From assembly GCA_938040725.1 (NCBI GenBank), contig CALHZX010000057.1:1-52549 (forward strand): a DNA stretch of 52,549 bases, in the 5' to 3' direction. The notes beneath the pieces were generated by a model. That model was not told the origin of the DNA. It saw only the letters and a program-made list of their open reading frames with translations, and searched no databases. Origin of the DNA: an uncultured Actinomyces sp. Its GTDB lineage: Bacteria > Actinomycetota > Actinomycetes > Actinomycetales > Actinomycetaceae. This document shows positions 1 to 8,200 of this stretch, piece by piece. Position numbers and translations under genes: made by a program. Position 1 is the first letter of the stretch. Each line of letters begins with the position of its first letter.

Positions 1-1544
1 TTGCTGCTAACTTCCCGTGGCTGTCCGTCCTCGTGGCCGTTCCGGCTGCGGGCGCAGCCCTCCTCGGCTTCGTCCCGCCCCTGAGGCGCGCCGCCGGGCG
101 CGTCATCGCCCTGGTGATCGCACTCGTCGAGCTCGCGCTCGGCGTGTACGTCGCCGCCTCCGTGTTCGACTGGTCCGCCTCGGCCTCGTACCAGGTGTAC
201 GAGTCCCACCTGTGGATCCCCCAGATCGGCATCACCTGGTCGCTCGGCGTCACCTCGCTGGGCCTGGTCATGGTCCTGCTGGCGCTCGGCCTCGTGCCGC
301 TCGTGCTGATTGCGGGTTGGGACGAGGACGAGGCTGCGGACCGCGGCGCCTACCCGGCGCTGGTCCTGGCCCTTCAGGCGTTTATGGTCGTCATCTTCGC
401 GGCCTACGACCTGACGGTCTTCTACTTCGCCTTCGAGGCGATGCTCGTGCCGCTCTACCTCATGATCGGACGCTACGGCGTCGGTGACGAGGCGGCCCGC
501 CACAAGGCCGCCATGAAGTTCCTGCTGTACTCGCTGTTCGGTGGACTGGTGATGCTCGGTGGCATCCTCTACCTGTGGGCGATGGGCTCGCAGGCAGCGC
601 AGGACGTGTCGACGTTCTTCCGCATCGATACGCTCGCCCAGATCCTGCCGAGCGCCCCGCTCGTCGTCCAGATGATCATCTTCGTGACCTTCATGGTTGC
701 GTTCGCGATCAAGGCACCCATGGTCCCGGTGCACACGTGGCTGCCCGATACGGCCGCCGTCGCCCGCCCCGGCACCTCGGTGCTGCTGGTCGGCGTCCTG
801 GACAAGATCGGCACCTTCGGCATGATCACCCTGTGCCTGCAGCTCACCCCCGGCGCGGCTGTGTCCGCCAAGTGGGTCATGTGCATCCTCGCCGTCATCT
901 CCATCCTGTGGGGTGGCCTGTCGGCGAACGGCCAGAACGACATCATGCGCCTCGTGTCCTACACGTCGGTGTCGCACTTCGGCTTCATGGTCCTGGGCAT
1001 TTTCATCGGCTCGCAGATCGCGCTCGTCGGCGCCATGTTCTACATGGTCGCCCACGGTGTGTCGATCGCCGCGATGTTCCTGCTCTCCGGCTGGCTCTCG
1101 CGCCGCGGTGGCACGCAGGACATGCGCGAGTACGTGGGCATGCAGCGCGTGACCCCGGTGCTCGCGGGCCTGTGGCTCCTGAGCGGCCTCGCCTCCATCG
1201 CGCTGCCCGGCCTGTCCGGCTTTGTCCCCGAGTACCTCGTGCTCATGGGCACCTGGTCGGTCAGCAGCGCGCTGGCGCTCTTCGCGGTCCTCGGCGTCGT
1301 CATCGCCGCCATGTACGTGCTCATGCCCTACCAGCGTGTCTTCACCGGCGCGCCCGGCAAAGGTAAGGAGGACCTGGCGGACCTGGGGATGCGCGAGCGC
1401 GGCGTCATGGTGCCGCTCGTGGCCGCGATGCTGATCCTTGGTATTTGGTCGGCGCCCCTCGTGAGCGCCCTGACCCCGGTTGCTTCAGACCTCGACCTGA
1501 CCAACTCGCAGGTCGGCGCCGCCGTTGAAGGGAGCGCACAGTGA
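1..1544 (+). CDS. nuoM: NADH-quinone oxidoreductase subunit M (5' partial)
   Basis: Antiporter-like membrane subunit of respiratory complex I, which couples quinone reduction to proton pumping. The reading frame is already open at base 3, upstream of the first in-window GTG at 33, so the true start lies outside; 513 residues are visible and only a few are missing against the usual 500-520. Many hydrophobic helices are present. The family's key charged residues are visible: the glutamate in FEAMLVPLYLMIGRYG and the lysine in FAIKAPMVPVHTWLPD. The stop overlaps the GTG of nuoN by four bases, as expected in a nuo operon. Confidence 0.96.
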   Translation, partial: AANFPWLSVLVAVPAAGAALLGFVPPLRRAAGRVIALVIALVELALGVYVAASVFDWSASASYQVYESHLWIPQIGITWSLGVTSLGLVMVLLALGLVPLVLIAGWDEDEAADRGAYPALVLALQAFMVVIFAAYDLTVFYFAFEAMLVPLYLMIGRYGVGDEAARHKAAMKFLLYSLFGGLVMLGGILYLWAMGSQAAQDVSTFFRIDTLAQILPSAPLVVQMIIFVTFMVAFAIKAPMVPVHTWLPDTAAVARPGTSVLLVGVLDKIGTFGMITLCLQLTPGAAVSAKWVMCILAVISILWGGLSANGQNDIMRLVSYTSVSHFGFMVLGIFIGSQIALVGAMFYMVAHGVSIAAMFLLSGWLSRRGGTQDMREYVGMQRVTPVLAGLWLLSGLASIALPGLSGFVPEYLVLMGTWSVSSALALFAVLGVVIAAMYVLMPYQRVFTGAPGKGKEDLADLGMRERGVMVPLVAAMLILGIWSAPLVSALTPVASDLDLTNSQVGAAVEGSAQ

Positions 1545-3109
1545 ACGTTCTACCCATGGCTAACTTCCAGGCCCCCGAGGTTCCGTGGCTGAGCCTCGCG
1601 CCGATTCTCATCGTGCTGGGCGGCGCGGTCCTCGGCATCCTCGTTGAGGCTTTCGCCCCGGCGAAGGCTCGCCGTCCCATCGTGATCGGCCTGTCGATCC
1701 TGGCCACCGCCGGTGCCTGCGTCATGCTCTCGCTGCGCTGGGCTCCCGTCGTGGCCGCCCCGGCCTCGCTGGGGGAGTACATTGAGGACCCGCTGACGAT
1801 CGGCGCCCAGTCGGTGCTCGTCATCATCGGCTTCCTGGCCGTCCTGGTGATGGCCGACCGCACGACCGTTGGTGACGGCGCGTTCGCCGGTCAGCCCTCG
1901 GATCGCCCGGACTCTGCTGCCGAGGAACTGTCGGAGCGCAAGGGCTACCAGCGCTCCGAGATGTTCCCGCTGACCCTGTTCTCGCTGGGCGGCATGATGA
2001 TCTTCCCCGCGGCGGACAACTTCGTGACGCTCTTCGTGGCCCTGGAGGTCATGTCGCTGCCCCTGTACATCATGGCCGCGACCGCGCGTCGTCGCCGTCA
2101 GCTGTCCTACGAGGCGGCCCTCAAGTACTTCGTGCTGGGTGCTTTCTCCTCGGGCTTCATGCTGATGGGCTCGGCGTTCCTCTTCGGTTTCTCCAACTCG
2201 CTGCGCATCTCGGAGCTGGGGCAGGCCATCTCGACGAACACGAGCATGGACTGGATGGTCCTCGTCGGCGTGTTCTGCGTGATGGTTGGCCTGCTGTTCA
2301 AGGTGGGTGCCGCGCCCTTCCACGCGTGGACCCCCGACGTCTACACGGGTGCCCCGACCCCGGTGACGGGCTTCATGGCCGCGGCCGTGAAGATCGCTGC
2401 CTTCGCCGCGATGGCCCGCTTCTACCAGGCTGTGGCCGCCTACCTGCAGTGGGACTACCTGTACGTCTTCGCGGCGATCGCGGTCCTGACGATCGTCGTC
2501 GGTACCTTCGCCGGTCTCGTGCAGGACGACGTCAAGCGCATGCTGGCCTACTCGTCTATTGCTCACGCGGGCTTCATCCTGATGGGTATCCTCGCGATCC
2601 AGAAGGGCGGCACGGGCCATGTGTTGTTCTACACGCTCGGTTACGGCCTGGCGACGGTCGGTGCCTTCGCGGTGGTCTCGCTGGTGCGCGGCCGCGACGC
2701 GGACGGCAACGTCCTGGGCGAGGCGACGAGCCTGCGCAAGTGGGCGGGCATTGGCCGCACGAACCCGTGGATTGCGGGTGCGATGCTGGTCTTCCTGCTC
2801 TCGTTTGCGGGCATCCCGCTGACGGGCGGTTTCGTTGGTAAGTTCGTGATTTTCTCCGACGCGATCAAGGGCGGCATCGGCTGGCTTGCGATCGTGGGCC
2901 TCGTGGCCTCGGCGATCACCGCGTTCTACTACTTCCGCCTCGTGCGCCTGATGTTCTTCACCGACCCCGGTGAGGAGTCCGTCGTGGTCAAGTCGGAGGG
3001 CCTGTCCGCTCTGGCGATCATCGTGTGCGCGCTCGGAACGATCGTGCTGGGCGTCTTCCCCGGTCCCGTGTTGAGTCTGCTCGAAAAGATCGTCATACTG
3101 ATCCCGTGA
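1541..3109 (+). CDS. nuoN: NADH-quinone oxidoreductase subunit N
   Basis: Second antiporter-like proton-channel subunit of complex I, normally the last gene of the nuo operon. 522 residues with about 14 hydrophobic segments. The conserved glutamate (about residue 169, VALEVMSLPLYIM) and lysine (about residue 254, LLFKVGAAPFHAWTPDV) are present. I start it at GTG 1541, overlapping the nuoM stop, because AAGGGAG lies at the right distance; an ATG at 1556 is a possible alternative. A hydrophilic loop of about 35 residues near 105-140 is longer than in E. coli but seen in actinobacterial NuoN. Its stop overlaps the next start. Confidence 0.96.
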   Translation: MNVLPMANFQAPEVPWLSLAPILIVLGGAVLGILVEAFAPAKARRPIVIGLSILATAGACVMLSLRWAPVVAAPASLGEYIEDPLTIGAQSVLVIIGFLAVLVMADRTTVGDGAFAGQPSDRPDSAAEELSERKGYQRSEMFPLTLFSLGGMMIFPAADNFVTLFVALEVMSLPLYIMAATARRRRQLSYEAALKYFVLGAFSSGFMLMGSAFLFGFSNSLRISELGQAISTNTSMDWMVLVGVFCVMVGLLFKVGAAPFHAWTPDVYTGAPTPVTGFMAAAVKIAAFAAMARFYQAVAAYLQWDYLYVFAAIAVLTIVVGTFAGLVQDDVKRMLAYSSIAHAGFILMGILAIQKGGTGHVLFYTLGYGLATVGAFAVVSLVRGRDADGNVLGEATSLRKWAGIGRTNPWIAGAMLVFLLSFAGIPLTGGFVGKFVIFSDAIKGGIGWLAIVGLVASAITAFYYFRLVRLMFFTDPGEESVVVKSEGLSALAIIVCALGTIVLGVFPGPVLSLLEKIVILIP

Positions 3110-4119
3110 GTGCTCAAACACCCGATCTTCATGTTCCCGACCTCGAGTCCCGTATTACCCCGGGGCTCGAGGTCGTCGAGCGTCGTCTCCTCGACGCCGT
3201 GTCGTCCTCCCGTGATCTGACGGATGAGCTGACGCGCCACCTCGCGGTCGCGGGCGGCAAGCGGATGCGTCCGCTGCTGACCCTCGTGTGTGCGCAGCTG
3301 GGCGATCCCGAGCGCGCGTTGGATGACCAGGTCATCACGGCTGCGACGGCCGTCGAACTGACGCATCTGGCGTCCCTGTATCACGATGACGTCATGGATT
3401 CGGCTCCCACTCGTCGTGGTGTGCCCTCGGCGCAGCACCTGTGGGGGAATAACCGCGCGATCCTGGCCGGCGACATCTTGTTTGCTCGCGCGTCGCTGTT
3501 GGTGGCGTCGCTGGGCCCGCAGATGGTTGCTCACCATGCGCGCACGTTCGAGCGCCTGTGCGAGGGCCAGCTGAACGAGACCTTCGGTCCGACGGACGGT
3601 GCGGATCGCGTCGATTTCTACATTCAGGTCTTGGCGGATAAGACGGGTTCGCTCGTGTCGACCGCTGCGTCCTTCGGCGCGCTCCTGTCGGGCGCTGGCC
3701 AGCTGGTGGCTGACGTTGTGAGCGATTTCGGCGAGAAGGTGGGTGTCGCCTTCCAGATCGCCGACGACGTGCTGGATTTGGCGTCGTCGGGCGAGCAGTC
3801 GGGTAAGACGCCCGGCACGGATCTGCGCGAGGGCGTGGATACGCTGCCCGTTCTCCTGCTGCGTCGCCGTGAGGCGGCCGGAACGATCGACGAGGCCGGC
3901 GCGCGCATCCTGCGCGAGCTGACAGGGGATTTGTCCTCCGACGAGTCCCTTGCGTCGGTGGTTGAGCAGCTGCGCGGTCACGACGTGCTCGAGGAGACGC
4001 GTCAGCTGGCGCGCACGTGGGCCGATGAGGCGGTCGCCGCGTTGGCGCCGCTGCCCAAGGGGGAGGCGAAGACCGCGCTGGAGGCGTTTGCGAACCTGAT
4101 GGTGGATCGCTTGGTCTGA
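3106..4119 (+). CDS. polyprenyl diphosphate synthase (menaquinone side chain)
   Basis: All-trans polyprenyl diphosphate synthase that elongates allylic diphosphate with isopentenyl diphosphate. 337 residues from GTG 3106, which overlaps the nuoN stop (GTGA). The in-frame ATG upstream at 3025 would run back into nuoN and is rejected. The first aspartate-rich motif DDVMD is at residues 94-98 and the second, DDVLD, at 220-224; GGKRMRPLL near the N terminus binds IPP. Translational coupling to nuoN suggests it makes the menaquinone tail used by complex I (inference). Chain length cannot be read from the sequence. Confidence 0.92.
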   Translation: MSAQTPDLHVPDLESRITPGLEVVERRLLDAVSSSRDLTDELTRHLAVAGGKRMRPLLTLVCAQLGDPERALDDQVITAATAVELTHLASLYHDDVMDSAPTRRGVPSAQHLWGNNRAILAGDILFARASLLVASLGPQMVAHHARTFERLCEGQLNETFGPTDGADRVDFYIQVLADKTGSLVSTAASFGALLSGAGQLVADVVSDFGEKVGVAFQIADDVLDLASSGEQSGKTPGTDLREGVDTLPVLLLRRREAAGTIDEAGARILRELTGDLSSDESLASVVEQLRGHDVLEETRQLARTWADEAVAALAPLPKGEAKTALEAFANLMVDRLV

Positions 4120-4128
4120 TGAACGTTG

Positions 4129-4178
4129 ACGAGGCCGGGCCCGGCTGCGCGTGCGAGCGCGACTGGCCCCGGCCTCGT
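4129..4178 (+). terminator. inverted repeat / terminator after polyprenyl synthase
   Basis: Perfect 11-bp arms ACGAGGCCGGG (4129-4139) and CCCGGCCTCGT (4168-4178) around a G/C-rich loop. There is no T-run, so its strength as an intrinsic terminator is uncertain. It shares the ACGAGGCCGG word with other intergenic hairpins here. Confidence 0.6.
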
Positions 4179-4301
4179 TGCATGCGCGGACGAGCCTTGA
4201 GGTGTGTGAGGGATCTCAGCTAAGGTTGCCCTTGGCATCGGGGCGCTAAACTGAGACCCCAGGTGCGCGCATTCGCGCGCGGTCGTAGAAGGAGAATTCG
4301 G

Positions 4302-5813
4302 TTGGCACCGCTCAACGTCGCCGTTATTGGCGCTGGTCCCGCTGGTATTTACGCGTCGGACATCCTGTCCAAGTCGGGGCTCGAGGTGAATATCGACCTG
4401 TTTGAGCGTCTTCCCGCGCCTTACGGTCTCGTGCGTTACGGCGTCGCGCCGGATCACCCGCGTATCAAGCAGATCATCGTCGCGCTGTACAAGATCCTTC
4501 AGCGTGGCGACATTCGTCTGCTCGGCAACGTTGAGGTGGGTCGCGATGTGACGATCGACGACCTGCGCGACCACTATGACGCGATCATCATTGCGACGGG
4601 TGCGGACCGCGATCACCCGTTGGACATCCCGGGCGTGGATCTGCCCGAGTCCTACGGTGCCGCTGACTTTGTGTCCTGGTACGACGGCAACCCGGATTAC
4701 CCGCGCTCGTGGCCGCTGAAGGCCCGCGAGGTCGCGGTCCTGGGCGTGGGCAACGTGGCGCTGGACGTCTCCCGCGTGCTGGCCAAGCACGCGGAGGACA
4801 TGCTTAAGACCGAGGTGCCGGCCAACGTGGCCGAGGCCCTGGCTGAGAACCCGATTACCGACGTGCACGTGTTCGGTCGCCGCGGCCCCGCGCAGGTGAA
4901 GTTCACGCCGCTGGAGCTGCGCGAGCTGGGTAAGGTTCCGGACGTTGACGTCATCGTCTCGGAAGAGGATTTCGACTTCGATGAGGGCTCGGAGGAGGCG
5001 CTGCGCGCGTCGAACCAGCAGCGTCAGGTCGTCAAGACCCTGACGAGCTACGCGATGGCGGATCCGGAGGAGCACACGGCCTCGCGTCGCATCCACATCC
5101 ACCTGTTCCAGGCCCCGGTCGAGATCGTCGCTGACGAGAACGGCCACGTGAAGGCTCTGCGTACCGAGCGCACGGCGCTCAACGGCGATGGAAGCGTGTC
5201 GGGCACGGGTGTCATCACGACGTGGCCCGTGCAGGCGGTGTACCGCGCGGTGGGCTACTATTCGTCGCCGATCCCGGGCCTGCCCTTCGACAAGCGTGCC
5301 GGCGTTGTGCCGAACGTGGAGGGTCGCGTCATCGAGGGTGAGACCACGAAGGACGAGTCCGCCCCGGTCATCCCGGGCGTGTACGCGACCGGGTGGATCA
5401 AGCGCGGCCCTGTCGGCCTCATCGGTTCGACGAAGTCGGACGCCCAGCAGACGATCTCCCACCTCGTGGAGGATGCGGGCGCGGGCCGTCTGCACGCAAA
5501 CACCGCCGAGGTTGGGCACGAGGCCATGGTGGCGCTCTTGGAGTCCCGTGGCGTCGAGTTTACGACCTGGGAGGGCTGGGAGCTACTGGATGCCTACGAG
5601 CAGGCGCTGGGCGAGGCGTACGGCGAGCTTCCGGGTGGCCGTGGTACGCGTGAGCGCGTCAAGGTTGTCTCGCGTCGCGCCATGACGGATATTTCGCGCG
5701 GCGCGCAGGTGGACCCCACGACGGTGGACCACATTGGCGAGATGGGTGAGATGGGTGTGCCCACCGCCCCCGAGCGTTTCGACGACTATACGGGTCCGGG
5801 GCGTCGCAACTGA
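4302..5813 (+). CDS. fprA: ferredoxin/adrenodoxin-type NADP+ reductase (FprA-like)
   Basis: FAD flavoprotein that passes electrons between NADPH and ferredoxin. 503 residues from TTG 4302, chosen because AGAAGGAGA sits 6 nt upstream; an ATG at 4263 would add a basic 13-residue tail. The FAD-binding GAGPAGIYA is at residues 10-18, and the NADP-binding GVGNVALDVSR lies around residue 148, followed by the FGRRGPAQVKFT signature and a C-terminal ATGWIKRGPVGLIGSTKSDA. This domain order matches mycobacterial FprA and mitochondrial adrenodoxin reductase. It is monocistronic, with hairpins on both sides. Confidence 0.93.
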   Translation: MAPLNVAVIGAGPAGIYASDILSKSGLEVNIDLFERLPAPYGLVRYGVAPDHPRIKQIIVALYKILQRGDIRLLGNVEVGRDVTIDDLRDHYDAIIIATGADRDHPLDIPGVDLPESYGAADFVSWYDGNPDYPRSWPLKAREVAVLGVGNVALDVSRVLAKHAEDMLKTEVPANVAEALAENPITDVHVFGRRGPAQVKFTPLELRELGKVPDVDVIVSEEDFDFDEGSEEALRASNQQRQVVKTLTSYAMADPEEHTASRRIHIHLFQAPVEIVADENGHVKALRTERTALNGDGSVSGTGVITTWPVQAVYRAVGYYSSPIPGLPFDKRAGVVPNVEGRVIEGETTKDESAPVIPGVYATGWIKRGPVGLIGSTKSDAQQTISHLVEDAGAGRLHANTAEVGHEAMVALLESRGVEFTTWEGWELLDAYEQALGEAYGELPGGRGTRERVKVVSRRAMTDISRGAQVDPTTVDHIGEMGEMGVPTAPERFDDYTGPGRRN

Positions 5814-5830
5814 CGCGCCCCTGAGCTGGA

Positions 5831-5865
5831 CGAGGCCGTGGCCGGGTTTTCCGGTCGCGGCCTCG
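5831..5865 (+). terminator. terminator-like hairpin after fprA
   Basis: Arms CGAGGCCGTGGCCGG and CCGGTCGCGGCCTCG surround a GTTTT loop, with two mismatches. Same ACGAGGCC word as the hairpin at 4129. Confidence 0.6.
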
Positions 5866-5983
5866 CCTTGCGTGTGGGAACGAGGCTGTGGCGAGCCGCG
5901 CAGCTTCCGCTAACCGCCGGTCGGGTGGCTTTCTTCCCCTTGGAGGTTCGGCTGGCTCTCAGGTGCTTCTCAGGTAACCCCCA

Positions 5984-5989
5984 TAGGAT
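5984..5989 (+). promoter_or_regulatory. -10 box of a leaderless htpX promoter
   Basis: TAGGAT ends 7 nt before the ATG at 5997 and no ribosome binding site is visible, so transcription probably starts at or near the A of the start codon. No good -35 box is seen. Confidence 0.45.
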
Positions 5990-5996
5990 CGCGCAT

Positions 5997-6872
5997 ATGG
6001 TGCACCGCAACTATCACAACGGTCTGAAGACGACCCTCCTGCTGGGGAGTATGTGGACTCTGCTGCTCGCCATCGGAGCGCTCATCGCCTCGGGTACAGG
6101 CCGGATGGTGTGGATTGTTGTGTTTGCGGGCATTGGGCTGGCCCAGACGGCGTTCTCGTATTGGAATTCCGCGACGATTGCGTTGCGTTCGATGGGCGCG
6201 TATCAGGTGAGTGAGTCGGAGCAGCCCGAGCTCTATGCGATTGTCCGCGAGCTGGCTGCGCGAGCGCAGCAGCCGATGCCGACGATCTGGGTCGCCCCCA
6301 CGCTGACACCGAACGCGTTTGCGACGGGGCGTCATCCGAACAACGCCGCGGTGTGCTGTACGGAGGGAATCCTGGCGATCTTGAATGAGCGTGAGCTGCG
6401 CGGGGTGCTCGGGCATGAGCTCATGCACGTGTACAACCGCGACATTCTGACGACTTCTGTCGCCGCGGCCATGGGCGGCGTGATTACGACCATTGCGCAG
6501 ACACTGCTGTTCTTTGGCGGTGGGAATCGCCGAGAGAGCGGGGGAGTGGGGGTCGTCGGCCTCCTGGCGATGAGTTTCCTGGCTCCGATTGCGTCCATGC
6601 TCATTCAGTTGTCGCTGTCACGCACCCGTGAGTTCGATGCGGATGAGGATGGTGCGATGCTCACGCAGGATCCGCTGGCTCTCGCCTCAGCCTTGCGCAA
6701 GCTGGAGATGGCGACGGATCGGCGCCCGATGGAGGACACTCCACGGACGCGTAACGTTGCGGCGATGATGATTGCGAATCCGTTCCGTGGGGAGTCTCTC
6801 ATGCGCATGTTGTCGACGCACCCACCGATGGATGAGCGAATTGCGCGGCTGGAGAAGATTGCGGGCTACTGA
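5997..6872 (+). CDS. htpX: HtpX-like M48 membrane zinc metalloprotease
   Basis: Membrane-bound zinc protease of family M48B, involved in membrane protein quality control. 291 residues from ATG 5997; a longer frame from 5838 exists, but the shorter product matches the usual 280-295 residues and begins with a typical hydrophilic stretch before two membrane helices (about 13-50). The zinc site HELMH is at 140-144 and the third ligand is E212 in EFDADEDGA. Two more hydrophobic segments lie between them. The gene ends just before a bidirectional terminator shared with yajQ. Confidence 0.93.
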   Translation: MVHRNYHNGLKTTLLLGSMWTLLLAIGALIASGTGRMVWIVVFAGIGLAQTAFSYWNSATIALRSMGAYQVSESEQPELYAIVRELAARAQQPMPTIWVAPTLTPNAFATGRHPNNAAVCCTEGILAILNERELRGVLGHELMHVYNRDILTTSVAAAMGGVITTIAQTLLFFGGGNRRESGGVGVVGLLAMSFLAPIASMLIQLSLSRTREFDADEDGAMLTQDPLALASALRKLEMATDRRPMEDTPRTRNVAAMMIANPFRGESLMRMLSTHPPMDERIARLEKIAGY

Positions 6873-6883
6873 GGTATAGAGAC

Positions 6884-6921
6884 GAGGGCGGGCGGCCGGT
6901 CGAAACCGGCTGCCCGCCCTC
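6884..6921. terminator. bidirectional terminator between htpX and yajQ
   Basis: 17-bp arms with one mismatch, 6884-6900 and 6905-6921, closed by a CGAA tetraloop, lie between two convergent genes. Confidence 0.8.
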
Positions 6922-6935
6922 TGCTCTCGCAACGA

Positions 6936-7439
6936 TCAGCGGTAGTTCATAAACTGGAGTGCGACGTCCAGCTCCTCGCCCTTGGGGCCCTTGAGGAGGG
7001 CGATGACGGCCTGCAGGTCGTCGCGGGACTTGGAGGAAACGCGAAGTTCATCACCCTGGATCTGCGCCTTGACGCCCTTGGGGCCTTCCTCGCGGATGAG
7101 CTTGGAGATCTTCTTCGCGGTGTCCTGCGGGATGCCTTCCTTCAGGGGGCAGGCGAGCTTGAAGAGCTTGCCCGAAGCCTTGGGCTCGCGGTCCTTGTAG
7201 TCGAGAACCTTCAGGGATAGGCCGCGGCGGATCAGCTTGGACTGTAGGACGTCAAGGATTGCCATGACGCGGGAAGCGGAGTTTGCTTCCATCGCGATCG
7301 TGTCGCCGCTGAGCGTGATGGCGGCGTCGACGCCGCGGAAGTCGTAGCGGTTGGCGATCTCCTTGGCGGTCTGGTTGACGGCGTTGTCGACCTCTTGGCG
7401 GTCGAGCTTGGAGACAACGTCGAAGGAGGAGTCTGCCAT
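6936..7439 (-). CDS. yajQ: YajQ family nucleotide-binding protein
   Basis: 167 residues, full length for the YajQ (UPF0234) family of small proteins with two ferredoxin-like folds; some members bind cyclic di-GMP. It opens with the family signature SSFDVVSKLDRQEVDNAVNQ, and RYDFRG follows near residue 32; the C terminus ends LDVALQFMNYR. AAAGG lies upstream of the ATG. It is convergent with htpX and divergent from the tRNA cluster. Its role here is unknown; co-orientation with nothing suggests it is transcribed alone. Confidence 0.93.
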   Translation of the reverse strand: MADSSFDVVSKLDRQEVDNAVNQTAKEIANRYDFRGVDAAITLSGDTIAMEANSASRVMAILDVLQSKLIRRGLSLKVLDYKDREPKASGKLFKLACPLKEGIPQDTAKKISKLIREEGPKGVKAQIQGDELRVSSKSRDDLQAVIALLKGPKGEELDVALQFMNYR

Positions 7440-7462
7440 GGGTGTACCTTTCGTTGAAATCC

Positions 7463-7511
7463 CGCCAATCGTCGTTCCGATTGGCGCTCGGAGCTATTTT
7501 AATGCTATTCT
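7463..7511 (+). promoter_or_regulatory. inverted repeat and candidate tRNA promoter
   Basis: CGCCAATC (7463-7470) and GATTGGCG (7479-7486) form an 8-bp inverted repeat between yajQ and the tRNAs. Its right arm contains TTGGCG, a possible -35, followed by TATTCT (7506-7511) as -10, with a long 19-nt spacer. Transcription toward tRNA-Tyr would start near 7518. Confidence 0.45.
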
Positions 7512-7537
7512 TTCACGGCACCGCGAGAGCGGCGCAC

Positions 7538-7622
7538 GGCAGGTTACCAAAGCGGCCAAATGGATCTGACTGTAAATCAGACGCTTCGTGCTTCGGGGGT
7601 TCGAATCCCTCACCTGCCACCA
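7538..7622 (+). tRNA. tRNA-Tyr (GTA)
   Basis: Acceptor arms GGCAGGT and ACCTGCC, anticodon GTA in ACTGTAAAT, a long class II variable arm, T loop TTCGAAT, discriminator A and encoded CCA. Confidence 0.95.
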
Positions 7623-7713
7623 CTCGCTGGTTCCAGTGAGTAACGCCTGTGATGTCATTCTCAGGCTCCGAGATTGCTTCGGCGCTCGGAGATGCGATAG
7701 GCTTTCCGGCGTT

Positions 7714-7786
7714 GCCCCGATAGCTCAGTAGGCAGAGCGTCTCCATGGTAAGGAGAAGGTCAAGGGTTCGATTCCCTTTCGGGGCT
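7714..7786 (+). tRNA. tRNA-Thr (GGT)
   Basis: Acceptor arms GCCCCGA and TCGGGGC, anticodon GGT in loop ATGGTAA, D loop with AGCTCAG, T loop TTCGATT. CCA is not encoded. Confidence 0.95.
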
Positions 7787-7813
7787 CCGGTTGCGGAGTC
7801 ATCCGCTACCGGC

Positions 7814-7890
7814 GGCGGGGTAGCTCAGCTGGTCAGAGCGCACGACTCATAATCGTGAGGTCGCGGGTTCGAGCCCCGCCCCCGCTACCA
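7814..7890 (+). tRNA. tRNA-Met (CAT), elongator type
   Basis: Acceptor arms GGCGGGG and CCCCGCT, with a G-T first pair; anticodon CAT in loop CTCATAA; T loop TTCGAGC; encoded ACCA. A position next to tRNA-Thr and rpmG fits the elongator tRNA of actinobacteria. A tRNA-Ile with modified CAT is less likely. Confidence 0.93.
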
Positions 7891-7944
7891 ACTCTTTCAT
7901 CCGACAGGTCGCACGAGCGACGAAACTAAGCGAGGGAAACAACC

Positions 7945-8115
7945 GTGGCAAGCAAGTCCCAGGACGTTCGCCCCAAGATCACTCTGGCCTGCTCGGAGTG
8001 CAAGGAGCGCAACTACATCACCAAGAAGAACCGTCGTAACACGCCGGATCGTCTCGAGCTGGCGAAGTACTGCCCGCGCTGCCACAAGTCGACGGCGCAC
8101 CGCGAGACCCGCTGA
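7945..8115 (+). CDS. rpmG: 50S ribosomal protein L33
   Basis: 56-residue ribosomal protein from GTG 7945, preceded by GCGAGGGAA. It opens MASKSQDVRPKITLACSEC and carries two CxxC pairs (CSEC and CPRC), so it is the zinc-binding form of L33. The order tRNA-Thr, tRNA-Met, rpmG is conserved in actinobacteria. In relatives the genes that follow usually lead on toward murB and secE; here a sialic acid locus intervenes. Confidence 0.95.
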   Translation: MASKSQDVRPKITLACSECKERNYITKKNRRNTPDRLELAKYCPRCHKSTAHRETR

Positions 8116-8130
8116 CGGCTTCCGTCTCAA

Positions 8131-8164
8131 AGCCCCGAGGAACCTGGTTCCCCGGGGTTCTTTG
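8131..8164 (+). terminator. terminator after rpmG
   Basis: Arms AGCCCCGAGGAA and TTCCCCGGGGTT with two mismatches, followed by CTTT. Confidence 0.65.
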
Positions 8165-8188
8165 TATGTGCGCGCGTCTGCCTTGGTT

Positions 8189-8194
8189 TATCCT
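8189..8194 (+). promoter_or_regulatory. -10 box of a leaderless sialidase promoter
   Basis: TATCCT ends 6 nt before the ATG at 8201, with no Shine-Dalgarno sequence. Confidence 0.45.
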
Positions 8195-8200
8195 GGGCAT

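Noticed and set aside
3025..3105. Upstream start for the polyprenyl synthase
   Set aside because: It would extend 81 bp into nuoN with no family similarity; GTG 3106 overlapping the nuoN stop gives the normal N terminus.
7463..7486. Terminator of a gene before the tRNA cluster
   Set aside because: The inverted repeat lies upstream of both the divergent yajQ gene and the tRNAs and has no T-run, so a regulatory or promoter-overlapping role is more likely.
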